Shown here one piece after another: positions 16,561 through 24,900 of a stretch of DNA of 64,000 bases (the stretch's first letter is position 1; each line of letters opens with the position of its first letter). The translations under genes were made by a program, and so were the position numbers. Below the pieces are notes generated by a model. That model was given only the letters and a program-made list of their open reading frames with translations, had not been told where the DNA came from and did not search any database. The DNA is from a virus. The DNA lies in the IMG/VR virus record IMGVR_UViG_3300025085_000013, positions 1-64,000 of that record. One strand, written 5' to 3'.

Positions 16561-17229
16561 TTACTGTTCACTTTCCTTTTTCTTATTCGCGTTTAATATA
16601 AAGTACGCATCTACAAGGTCATCTATTGGTTTAGGGATCTTTTCTGTAAAGTCTTTACCTTGAGTCCATTTCCACAATTTAGTTTTCCTTAAATCACTAT
16701 CATTAAAAACATCGTCTTGAAATGCCTTTACCATGTAATGTTTATTTGCATTACCTTTACCTGCTAATTTTTTAACATGTGATGGTTGATAAATTGAAAT
16801 ATTTTCTACACCCCAAGAGTTTACAATTTCGTTTCTTAAAAAGGTATTATATTGAACTATGTCAATAAAAGAATTACCTTTTGATCCATAAGAGAATCCT
16901 TCTAAAGCAACTCTATGATCTTCTGTGCCATATAATGTTATTAAAATATTTGAAATTAAGTCGGCTATGTTTTGGCCATCTGTGAGTTTTTCTCGTTCCC
17001 TAAGTAAAAAGTCTTTATCTTTAACTTGTCTATAATAAGGGAATCCTAATATTGTTTTATTATCCATTAATTCTTTATGAACCGAGAATGATTTAGGTAT
17101 TTTTCTACCCTTTTCATCCCACACCCTATTACCATAATTAAAGAATGTAATAAATGTGTATTTGCCTTTATGGTCCTGTGTACATGCACCTGGACTATTA
17201 AGAGAAAAATCTATACCTGAGTAAATCAA
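16561..17229 (-). CDS. RuvC-like Holliday-junction resolvase (RNase H fold)
   Basis: 222 residues. It has the RuvC acidic set: Asp7 in GIDFSLNSPG, Glu110 in VALEGFSYGSKGN, and Asp203/Asp204/Asp207 in PIDDLVDAYFIL. The segment PSHVKKLAGKGNANK fits the RuvC substrate-binding stretch before the last acidic motif. T4 itself uses endonuclease VII (gp49), so this phage probably resolves recombination branches before packaging with a RuvC-type enzyme. It stands upstream of the GroES-like gene with a 113-nt gap that shows only AT-rich promoter-like sequence. Confidence 0.82.
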   Translation of the reverse strand: MIYSGIDFSLNSPGACTQDHKGKYTFITFFNYGNRVWDEKGRKIPKSFSVHKELMDNKTILGFPYYRQVKDKDFLLREREKLTDGQNIADLISNILITLYGTEDHRVALEGFSYGSKGNSFIDIVQYNTFLRNEIVNSWGVENISIYQPSHVKKLAGKGNANKHYMVKAFQDDVFNDSDLRKTKLWKWTQGKDFTEKIPKPIDDLVDAYFILNANKKKESEQ

Positions 17230-17239
17230 TTATATTGAA

Positions 17240-17596
17240 TTAAATGCGTTTACCTAATACTGCGCCTAATGCAGCACCAATTAATCGACTAGTTAATAAA
17301 TCGTACAAGGCTCCTTTTTGAATACCGAGTACCTTTGCAATGGCCTTTCCTACTGTTTTACCTAAAGCAAAACCAGTAAGACCACCTAAAACAGATCCTA
17401 ATATACCTTCATTAATTATTTCTTCCATAATAACTTCTAAATCTTTTCCGTTATTATGTTCTTCCATAATTCTGTCTACTGCGTTATCTATAGCAGTTTC
17501 TTGCTCCTCAGTTAAATCGTGAGATTCATTTAGTAAATTTTGTATATTAACTGAATCATCTGTTGATTCTGTAAGATAGTCTTTAAATGTTTTCAT
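17240..17596 (-). CDS. Small protein with capsid-targeting-like N-terminus and glycine-zipper C-terminus
   Basis: 118 residues. It begins MKTFKDYLTESTDDS, very close to the T4 internal-protein peptide MKTYQEFIAEA, with a candidate cut after YLTE. The middle (18-67) is acidic and helical. Residues 68-118 are hydrophobic with spaced glycines (GSVLGGLTGFALGKTVGKA, then LIGAALGAVLGKRI), suggesting one or two membrane-inserting helices. If packaged, it could be a membrane-active protein delivered with DNA; that is speculation. Confidence 0.65.
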   Translation of the reverse strand: MKTFKDYLTESTDDSVNIQNLLNESHDLTEEQETAIDNAVDRIMEEHNNGKDLEVIMEEIINEGILGSVLGGLTGFALGKTVGKAIAKVLGIQKGALYDLLTSRLIGAALGAVLGKRI

Positions 17597-17609
17597 TGCT
17601 TTTCTATTT

Positions 17610-17620
17610 GTTTATATATT
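17610..17620 (-). promoter_or_regulatory. Putative late-promoter box
   Basis: Minus strand AATATATAAAC, 13 nt before the start of the glycine-zipper protein, overlapping the stop of the tube-like gene. Confidence 0.35.
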
Positions 17621-18173
17621 AAGTTAAGTTAACTATAGTTTCTAAAACGTTGTAGCTAAATTCAATATCAAATGTTTGAAATTCAATTGTGTTACTTGAG
17701 AAGTTTAAATCTAACGCACTAACACCGGTCATTATCATATCTTTTAATTGAACAGTTACAAATATTTGCCCTTCACCATCAATCATCTGTAAACCAACAC
17801 CTTCAGGTACAAATGGAGTTTTACCGCTCTGCTTATAATAATAATCAAAAACATCAACAGCCATCCAATAATTAATCCAACCATCAAAGGCTTGCATTGT
17901 AACGGTTAGCGATTTATCAAAAAGTTCTTGTTTAGGTAAACTAGTTCTAAATTTTCTGGTATTACCTGGAAAGTCATTTTGCGATACTGGGTCAAAGCTA
18001 GGTCCTGGTAAATTCATTGCTTGTATACCGTAATTAAAAAAGTCTATAGGTTCTTTAATCATTGAACCTGGCATGCGATTTAAATATGATTTATACTTAT
18101 CTGCAATTTCCTTTGGAATAAAATTTCTAGGGAATTCAAATTTAAACTGATTATTTCTTGCGCTTAGTAACAT
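17619..18173 (-). CDS. Putative tail-tube-like protein (gp19-type)
   Basis: 184 residues, near the T4 tube protein in size (163). It shows the style of tube proteins: FKFEFPRNFIP at the start, SLTVTMQAFDGWINYWMAVD in the middle, and a C-terminal strand FQTFDIEFSYNVL. It lies at the end of the virion-gene run. It could equally be a tube-initiator or a paralogue of the main tube protein, since no sheath gene is in the window. Confidence 0.5.
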   Translation of the reverse strand: MLLSARNNQFKFEFPRNFIPKEIADKYKSYLNRMPGSMIKEPIDFFNYGIQAMNLPGPSFDPVSQNDFPGNTRKFRTSLPKQELFDKSLTVTMQAFDGWINYWMAVDVFDYYYKQSGKTPFVPEGVGLQMIDGEGQIFVTVQLKDMIMTGVSALDLNFSSNTIEFQTFDIEFSYNVLETIVNLT

Positions 18174-18208
18174 ATTATTTTATTTTTATACGAGATCTTC
18201 TAAGAAAC

Positions 18209-19144
18209 TTAAAAGAGAAGATCGCCAACGTCGAAAACGCCCGACCCTCCTGTTGTTCCCTGTGTTCCCTGTAAACCATCGCTGGTGACAGGATTACTTG
18301 CTGTATTGAACTCTTCATTCAAAGCAGATGCGTTTTCCCAATAAGAAGTATCATTAATATTAGAAGCAGCGTTGTTCACTATTTCATCTATACCTGCTTG
18401 TTGTATTATTCGAGATTTAATAGAGGTTACTGATGATTGCGCAGCTGCTGCCTCTGCTGCTATTATATCTGACTGTGCTTGGCCTAGTTGTTCATATAGT
18501 AAAGCGTTTTCATCACTTAATGAAATATTTGATTGCTCTAATAGATTTAATGTTGCTAGCATTTCTGATATTGTTTGATCTCTTTGCCCTAATGTAGTGT
18601 TCAATTCATCTATTTCACTCTGTAATCTAGATAGCTCTTCAGAATACAGTAATGATTGTGCATTCATTTTTGTTGTTAGTCTTTCTTGTGCTGCATCAGT
18701 TAAACCTAAAAACGTACCAGTGTATAAAACACTTTCATCACTAATACCAAATTCATCTTCCATTCTAGTCGATATGTAAAAGTTTTTATTATCTAATGAT
18801 AATATCTTTTTTGAATTTTCTTTGTCTATTCTAAATAAAACTTGACCTTGCGCCAAGTCTACATTTTCAACTTGTGTCCAATTAGGAATTCGTATTTCAT
18901 CGTTTTCACCAACAAAAACCAAAGTAAGAGTACCAACATTACTCAAATCAATCGGGGAATCTGCTAAGTCACCATTTTCACCAGTCTCATCAAATATTGT
19001 AAAAATTACATAATCATCAAATGGTGAAATTCTTATTTGCCCATCGCCTTGTGGTAACGGTTCTGCTGTAGGATTAAGAGATGTAAATCTTTTAAAGTAT
19101 TCAGCTTGGTTAGCTGTAACTGTCTCGTTAGTTTGTACTGCCAT
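18209..19144 (-). CDS. Virion protein with beta N-domain, coiled coil and short collagen-like tail
   Basis: 311 residues. Residues ~35-150 form a beta-rich domain (DYVIFTIFDETGENG, VLFRIDKENSKK, FYISTRMEDEFG) similar in style to the N-terminal Ig-like domain of BppU-type baseplate proteins. Residues ~165-245 are a long heptad coiled coil. The C-terminus has GLQGTQGTTGGSG, the same words as the collagen-like fibres. Its start overlaps the upstream gene by 17 nt. A trimeric fibre or fibre connector is inferred. Confidence 0.65.
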   Translation of the reverse strand: MAVQTNETVTANQAEYFKRFTSLNPTAEPLPQGDGQIRISPFDDYVIFTIFDETGENGDLADSPIDLSNVGTLTLVFVGENDEIRIPNWTQVENVDLAQGQVLFRIDKENSKKILSLDNKNFYISTRMEDEFGISDESVLYTGTFLGLTDAAQERLTTKMNAQSLLYSEELSRLQSEIDELNTTLGQRDQTISEMLATLNLLEQSNISLSDENALLYEQLGQAQSDIIAAEAAAAQSSVTSIKSRIIQQAGIDEIVNNAASNINDTSYWENASALNEEFNTASNPVTSDGLQGTQGTTGGSGVFDVGDLLF

Positions 19145-20507
19145 CTTCTGTATCTGTTATTGTTTGTATTTTAGCTGGTGAAATTGCAGCCTTTACGTTT
19201 ATCCTATCTCTAAAAGTAGTAACATACTTATTTTTTATAACTAATTGTTCAACTATTTCAGTAGATGTCTGTCCTGGGTTATTTCCAACACCTCCATTAT
19301 TAACAATAATATTTGAACCATCATCATTAGCCAATTGGTTATATACATTAGCAACAGTAGGAACTACACCTAAATTAATTTTCATTAATCGTCTACCATA
19401 TTTTTTAACATCAAACGAAGTTAGTTTTGCTGATTTTAAAATCTGTGTATTATCTGCTCTATTGTATAATCTTAATAAGTAATTAATTGAAAAAGATGTA
19501 GCAATAGCACTGTTTAAAATAATAGGCCTAAATAAAATAGGATTATCAAAATTAGTAGTTTGTGTAAATACCTGAGTACTAGTTTTAACAAATGAAGTAT
19601 TTATTTGTTCACTTACATTAATTTCATGAAATACTACATAGTCACCACCTGATGAATTTAACTGAGCAATAAAATTAGAAAAAGTAGAACCTGTTACTTC
19701 ACCAGATAATTCAAAATAATCTCCACCATCTGCCTCTACAACACTTGCATATAGATTATCATAAATATCTCTACTAGGTAAACTTACTGCATTTATTTCC
19801 TCTACATTATAATAGTTATAACCGTTATCAACAACCGTTTCATAAATACCAGTAGCTTTAAATGTAATGGTAGGTGTACTAAGAAATCCTTGCCCTTCAG
19901 TTAAACGATATCCTAAACCGTTAGGTACAGTATTACTGAAACTGTTATTCATAAAGAATAATGAAGGTATTCTCCATTCTATGTATGTAGCATAAAGATT
20001 ATCATTAATTAAAACTGGATCTGGATTAAATACAGGCGTATCAGTCTTTAAGAAATTTATAGAAGATAAATTAAGTAAAGTACCATCTCTTCTAGGAACT
20101 AGCGTTTCAAATATTATTCCGTCATAGCCTGTAAAAGTAAACCCTGCAACAAAATGTACTCTTATTTTATCATATGCTATATTTTGCTGTGGGTTAAATG
20201 TCTGTAGTAAATTTGCACTATCAGTTAACTCAGGATCAAAGTCATTATAAGGTACACCAATATCAGTATCTAAATATGCATATTGTGTTTTATTTTTATT
20301 AATCGCTGCTGCTGAAATGTCACGATAGTTACCCATCTCTGCAGATACACTATCAGTATTAAAAAGATAGCTACCATCAGTATGACCATCTCTCATTATC
20401 TCTATAGGATAAATGGATGTATTAAGTTCCGTTGGGTTAGTTTGACTAGTGTATATGTACTCTAATAAAATACCGTCGGATAATTGTATAAATTTAGATG
20501 ATTCCAT
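19128..20507 (-). CDS. Virion structural protein, unknown, 459 aa
   Basis: Beta-rich sequence without catalytic motifs. Notable segments are KIRVHFVAGFTFTGYDGIIFE (about 110-130) and YLLRLYNRADNTQILK before KYGRRLMKINLG in the last quarter. It is preceded by ATAAATAAAAGGAATG, one of the few starts with a good AAGGA-type ribosome site. It lies between the membrane protein and the BppU-like gene. Probably a baseplate/tail fibre component; no family recognised. Confidence 0.65.
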   Translation of the reverse strand: MESSKFIQLSDGILLEYIYTSQTNPTELNTSIYPIEIMRDGHTDGSYLFNTDSVSAEMGNYRDISAAAINKNKTQYAYLDTDIGVPYNDFDPELTDSANLLQTFNPQQNIAYDKIRVHFVAGFTFTGYDGIIFETLVPRRDGTLLNLSSINFLKTDTPVFNPDPVLINDNLYATYIEWRIPSLFFMNNSFSNTVPNGLGYRLTEGQGFLSTPTITFKATGIYETVVDNGYNYYNVEEINAVSLPSRDIYDNLYASVVEADGGDYFELSGEVTGSTFSNFIAQLNSSGGDYVVFHEINVSEQINTSFVKTSTQVFTQTTNFDNPILFRPIILNSAIATSFSINYLLRLYNRADNTQILKSAKLTSFDVKKYGRRLMKINLGVVPTVANVYNQLANDDGSNIIVNNGGVGNNPGQTSTEIVEQLVIKNKYVTTFRDRINVKAAISPAKIQTITDTEDGSTN

Positions 20508-20520
20508 TCCTTTTATTTAT

Positions 20521-21303
20521 TTACCATTGTAAAAACTTTGGTGTATAATTTAAACCAATGCCTACATATGGGCTTATCTGCTCACCGCTTAAACCAACAC
20601 CTAACTGTAAACCTAAGCCTAATGTTTTTCTATTTTCATATTGTAAACTTTTAAACGCTTTACTCTTTTGGTCAATTAATATTCCTTCAGCACTATTAAA
20701 TGTAGTTCCAGGATAATCGGTTAAAAGATTTACAAATAATTCTTTTGATTTAGTATCTTTAATTAATGATGCAGTTAAAAATATATTTTGTTCTAGTCCT
20801 ATACTAGCATTACCAAACGATATAAGACTATCGGAAGTTTCATAAGGTATTATAGCATCAATCGTTCTAGAACTTTTACCCCATTCTTTTTTATCTGAAA
20901 ATGTTAAAGCTGAATTAAAATCACCAATCACCGTATTTATAACAGTATCGAGTATAAACACAGGTACTTCTACAATAACCTCTTTAATAACAGTCTCGGT
21001 TTTAATTATAGTTATTGGCGGTTTTCCTTTTTCAAATTCTAATTCATTTTCAATTTCTTCTATCGATAAATTTAAAGCCATTATCTCAGCTACCGCATTA
21101 CCGTTAGCATCAATATAATTTTCAATTGTGTCTAGTGATGCTTTCCAATTATTTTCAACTCGGTAAACTTCATTCTTTGCATCATCAGTAGCTTGGCACT
21201 GTCTTAACAGCAAAATACATAACACTACAATACCACCTAATAAAAACATCCTTGTATTTTTAGGGTCAGTTATTATAGCTAATATATTTCTTAATATTAT
21301 CAT
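20521..21303 (-). CDS. Membrane-anchored protein with periplasmic coiled region (spanin-like candidate)
   Basis: 260 residues. One transmembrane helix at about 18-35 (RMFLLGGIVVLCILLLRQC) follows a short N-terminal cytoplasmic tail; then a helical region (40-95), a Pro/Val-rich stretch (VIKEVIVEVPVF), and a C-terminus with short beta segments LGLGLQLGVGL and ISPYVGIGLNYTPKFLQW ending in an aromatic residue, like the last strands of outer-membrane barrels. It overlaps the 80-aa coiled-coil gene by 4 nt. A spanin-type lysis role or an envelope protein is possible; there is no lipobox. Confidence 0.55.
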   Translation of the reverse strand: MIILRNILAIITDPKNTRMFLLGGIVVLCILLLRQCQATDDAKNEVYRVENNWKASLDTIENYIDANGNAVAEIMALNLSIEEIENELEFEKGKPPITIIKTETVIKEVIVEVPVFILDTVINTVIGDFNSALTFSDKKEWGKSSRTIDAIIPYETSDSLISFGNASIGLEQNIFLTASLIKDTKSKELFVNLLTDYPGTTFNSAEGILIDQKSKAFKSLQYENRKTLGLGLQLGVGLSGEQISPYVGIGLNYTPKFLQW

Positions 21304-21542
21304 ATGCTGTTTTCGTATACTTGTAATAATTTATAAGGAGTAACTTCACTCTCTCCATATTTCTTTATTAATTTATCCATAAACTTTTTTTCATTAGTTT
21401 TCATGTCCTCTAATTCATCAAAAAGATTATCTCTTTTCTCTGCTAGACTTTGGATACTTTTTTGCATTAGATCGATCGAAGTTTCTATTTCCTTATATCT
21501 ATCTACAAAATTTATTAATTCTTTAGTTTCTTTCTTTGTCAT
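21300..21542 (-). CDS. Small coiled-coil protein
   Basis: 80 residues, almost entirely one charged coiled coil (about 5-65), ending YKLLQVYENSI. It is translated just before the membrane-anchored protein with a 4-nt overlap, suggesting the two act together. No family recognised. Confidence 0.6.
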   Translation of the reverse strand: MTKKETKELINFVDRYKEIETSIDLMQKSIQSLAEKRDNLFDELEDMKTNEKKFMDKLIKKYGESEVTPYKLLQVYENSI

Positions 21543-21554
21543 TTTTAATTAATA

Positions 21555-24500
21555 TTAAGGGTTAGCTATTTCATATGTAAACGTAAATCTATGATAAGAT
21601 TGATATATGGCATTTCTACTTCCTTCAGGGGCTGATGGTGCATTATTGTTAATTGGGCCTAATGCTGTTCCATTATTACCATCAGTATCAACTACTAGTC
21701 TAGTATTAGCTGGGTTTGAATGAAGGTTAATCCACATATGAGTACCACTTCCATTAGTATCATGTGCTGCTGCTGGGTCAGTTTGAGATCCACCCTGTAC
21801 TTCACCTGATGTTTGCGCGACTGGAACTGTGCTACCGACAGTAATATTTGTAGCCATCCAAGGTAATTTACCGTAACTAGTTCCTGTACCATTAGTACTG
21901 AAACCACCACCTGATTGGTTAATTGCATTTTTAATAGCTTGACCACCACCTCGTGGACCACCATGGCCATCACTATTGATGAGACCGGTAGCAATACCTG
22001 ATATATTAACGTTACTTACAGCTCCATACAGAGTACCTGTTACTAGGCTGCTATCCGTAGAATTACCTGCACCACTTACTTGCATAGGAAGAGGTATCGG
22101 TCCTATGAATACATTTGCGATAGGTAAATCCAATCCAGCTGGGCTAGTGGATCCACTTAATGAACTATAATCACTTGTACTAAAAAGAGAACTCCAATAA
22201 GGATAAAGATCTATAGATGTATTTGAAGTACTTGATTCACCGTTCGGTGCTAAAGGTGATCGATTAGTTATAAATCTAATCAAACCACTACCTGTTACAA
22301 CTCTACCAACCCTCATCCATTGATATCTATATTGAAAGCCAACTGGAATCTTAGGCGTTAGACCAGCGGTAGTCCATGCAGCTACACTAGGTTGAATATC
22401 TGCATTTTGGTATAAGTCAACAGTACTTGACCACCCCTGTGAGCCACTCATAAATGTCTGTTCTTGGATAGTAGGGCCGCTATATGCACCACCAAACTTG
22501 GAGATATAATGATCTCCTACATAATCACCCCAAACCTTAAACGTTTGTCTATGTCTATATTGATCTCCTACATTAACACCACCATAAGGACCGTCAGGTA
22601 CCGGGCTTTGCGGCCAGTTCTGGAAAGCTGAAGTCTTTGTTAGAGTTAAGCCTTGGTTAAGAGTAAGCCCTGCAACGAGTGCGCTTCCAGTACCTCCTGT
22701 CGAATTAAAGTTTCCTCTATTATAACCAATACCATATAAATGAGTTGTACCGCTTACATTATTTCCACCTTTGTTAGCAGATGCACCAAATTCGTCTTGG
22801 TTTAAACCAATAGTTACACCACTACTAGTCTCTCCTGCGTTACTAATTCTAGTGCTTACTGTATCAGCAGTACCCCATATTCTTACAGATGACTTCATAG
22901 GAGCTATGTTCGGGAATGGGAGATTTGGCATCGTGGCAGATGCGTTGTCTGGTGAGTATATCCATACTCCTCCAGCATAAGCACCGCTTGCAGTAGTACC
23001 ACCATTTATATGTAATACACTCTCAGGTTCTTGTTCAATGTTTATTGCAGGACCGACGGTAGAAACCGGCGCATAAGGACCTTTTATCATTGCACCACCT
23101 GGGAATCGCTTCCATGGGTCAGAACCTGTGCCTACTTCAGCACCTAAAAGACCTAATCTTATTGTAGGATTATTAGAACCACTACCACCCGTAGGCCCAT
23201 CAGATGCACTAATTACTATAGCAGGTTTATCAAAATTATTGCTTATATAGCTAGGATAGCCAAAGTATGCTGTTTTAGGTACTAGACCACTAGAGCTAGT
23301 AGAAGCTATAGTTATAACTGGGGTTGGTTCTACTGCAGTTCCTGTATCTACTGATATTTTAATATTACCACCAAGTCCTCCAGAATCAGGTCCTGTTGAT
23401 AATGATAAATCTTGTCCTTTGCTACGAAGAGATAAGTACCCAGATCCATTTGCACCAGAATCTATATCAATACCACCTCCTAAGCCAGGATTTAATGCAT
23501 TAAGATTTATATTACCTGCGCCCATACCACTACTACTATCGGTAACCAAGTTAATAGCCTTTGCGGTTTGGTATGTAGACAATGGATTATATACAGCTCC
23601 ATAACCTGCTGCTATTGTTACACCTAATTGATCATTAGTTAGCGTAGAAATTAATGCGCCGGTTGTATTTACACCATCATAATCATTTCCAATTACTACC
23701 CCTCCGGCACCACCACCATTAAGATATGCGCCGTCATCGCCTATTAATCTAATTAATGCACCCTCACTCTTAATTGTTGCATTTAGATTAGATCGTAATA
23801 ATATAAATTCAGTTGCATCGACTTGGATTATACTCGACTCTATTAAAGTAATACCATCATAAATTCCTGAAATCGCACCTGGTAACAAAATATTACCACC
23901 ACTCTGTATTCGATTAGCAGCACCTGCCCCAATACTAACAAAATTTAATTTAGCACCGTTACCACCTGCCATTGTGTTCAATTCAATATTTAAATCCGAT
24001 GTTTCAATTCCACCACCGATACTAGTACCACCACCTTTAACACCTGTTGTTAAATCAATCGACAAACCAGCTCTCAGATTTAATCCTCGTTCTGATGCGT
24101 TTAATTTTATACCGTAAGTGTCAGTAATACTTCCTGGAGCAGTAGCAGTTTTTCTTGTAGTTAGAAGTAATGAATCATCTGGCGCTAATTGAATTCCTGC
24201 TAATAAAGTTGGATCGTCTTGTTCAAAGTTGTCACCTATACCAGTTTCACCACCCATGAACTTGATTGCGCTTACACCACTATCTTGTTGATGTACTAAC
24301 ATTGACATTACCGTAGTATCAACATTACCAGCCATATCAGTACTTAAATTAAACTTGGCATTAAACCCAGCTTGACCAAAAGCAATATCGGTCGGTGAAA
24401 TAGCACCTATTACTACCGATGATAATCCACCATTTCCTGATGTAGCACCTGATGTACCACCAATTATTGCAGGGTACAAAGCATTTTGATATGCTTGTAC

Positions 24501-24893
24501 ATAAGTACCTAGTGGATTATTACCAAATGAATCCCATCCAATGGATACACCAGCAGGTCCTTGTGGACCAGTTAAGTTAGTATTTGTAATGCCCCAATTA
24601 ACGCCATCATATTCCCATACTTGACCATTGGCTTGTAAGTAAAAATCATTATCTAATAAATTAGGTGAAACAATAATCGTATTAGGATCAGTTCCTGGGC
24701 TAACTGTAAGGTCTTGATACCATTCAGTTCCTCTTTCACCACGCCCACCAATAGGACCAGGTAAACCTTGTGGCCCAAATGGACCAGGTGCCCCTCCTCC
24801 ATTTAAAATAAGTTGATCAAAATTAAAATTTACTTTATCAACGAATTGAGAAATAGTATCTGAGGCTAATATTTCTTGTATGGTAATTGCCAT
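21555..24893 (-). CDS. Large tail fibre protein with short Pro-rich collagen segment
   Basis: 1112 residues. The N-terminus MAITIQEILASD..S..(N)FNFDQLI matches the opening of the 216-aa protein at 35630, so both may share an attachment module. Residues ~35-60 form a classical Pro-containing collagen stretch (APGPFGPQGLPGPIGGRGER). The body is long Gly/Ser/Asn/Thr-rich beta sequence typical of fibre shafts, with a C-terminal domain from about 850 (SKFGGAYSGPTIQEQTFMSG...) ending RFTFTYEIANP, possibly the receptor-facing tip. Confidence 0.75.
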   Translation of the reverse strand: MAITIQEILASDTISQFVDKVNFNFDQLILNGGGAPGPFGPQGLPGPIGGRGERGTEWYQDLTVSPGTDPNTIIVSPNLLDNDFYLQANGQVWEYDGVNWGITNTNLTGPQGPAGVSIGWDSFGNNPLGTYVQAYQNALYPAIIGGTSGATSGNGGLSSVVIGAISPTDIAFGQAGFNAKFNLSTDMAGNVDTTVMSMLVHQQDSGVSAIKFMGGETGIGDNFEQDDPTLLAGIQLAPDDSLLLTTRKTATAPGSITDTYGIKLNASERGLNLRAGLSIDLTTGVKGGGTSIGGGIETSDLNIELNTMAGGNGAKLNFVSIGAGAANRIQSGGNILLPGAISGIYDGITLIESSIIQVDATEFILLRSNLNATIKSEGALIRLIGDDGAYLNGGGAGGVVIGNDYDGVNTTGALISTLTNDQLGVTIAAGYGAVYNPLSTYQTAKAINLVTDSSSGMGAGNINLNALNPGLGGGIDIDSGANGSGYLSLRSKGQDLSLSTGPDSGGLGGNIKISVDTGTAVEPTPVITIASTSSSGLVPKTAYFGYPSYISNNFDKPAIVISASDGPTGGSGSNNPTIRLGLLGAEVGTGSDPWKRFPGGAMIKGPYAPVSTVGPAINIEQEPESVLHINGGTTASGAYAGGVWIYSPDNASATMPNLPFPNIAPMKSSVRIWGTADTVSTRISNAGETSSGVTIGLNQDEFGASANKGGNNVSGTTHLYGIGYNRGNFNSTGGTGSALVAGLTLNQGLTLTKTSAFQNWPQSPVPDGPYGGVNVGDQYRHRQTFKVWGDYVGDHYISKFGGAYSGPTIQEQTFMSGSQGWSSTVDLYQNADIQPSVAAWTTAGLTPKIPVGFQYRYQWMRVGRVVTGSGLIRFITNRSPLAPNGESSTSNTSIDLYPYWSSLFSTSDYSSLSGSTSPAGLDLPIANVFIGPIPLPMQVSGAGNSTDSSLVTGTLYGAVSNVNISGIATGLINSDGHGGPRGGGQAIKNAINQSGGGFSTNGTGTSYGKLPWMATNITVGSTVPVAQTSGEVQGGSQTDPAAAHDTNGSGTHMWINLHSNPANTRLVVDTDGNNGTALGPINNNAPSAPEGSRNAIYQSYHRFTFTYEIANP

Positions 24894-24900
24894 CGTATTC

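Noticed and set aside
21695-21994. 99-codon minus-strand open frame
   Set aside because: Alternative frame inside the 1112-aa fibre gene, with repetitive Val/Leu sequence and no motif.
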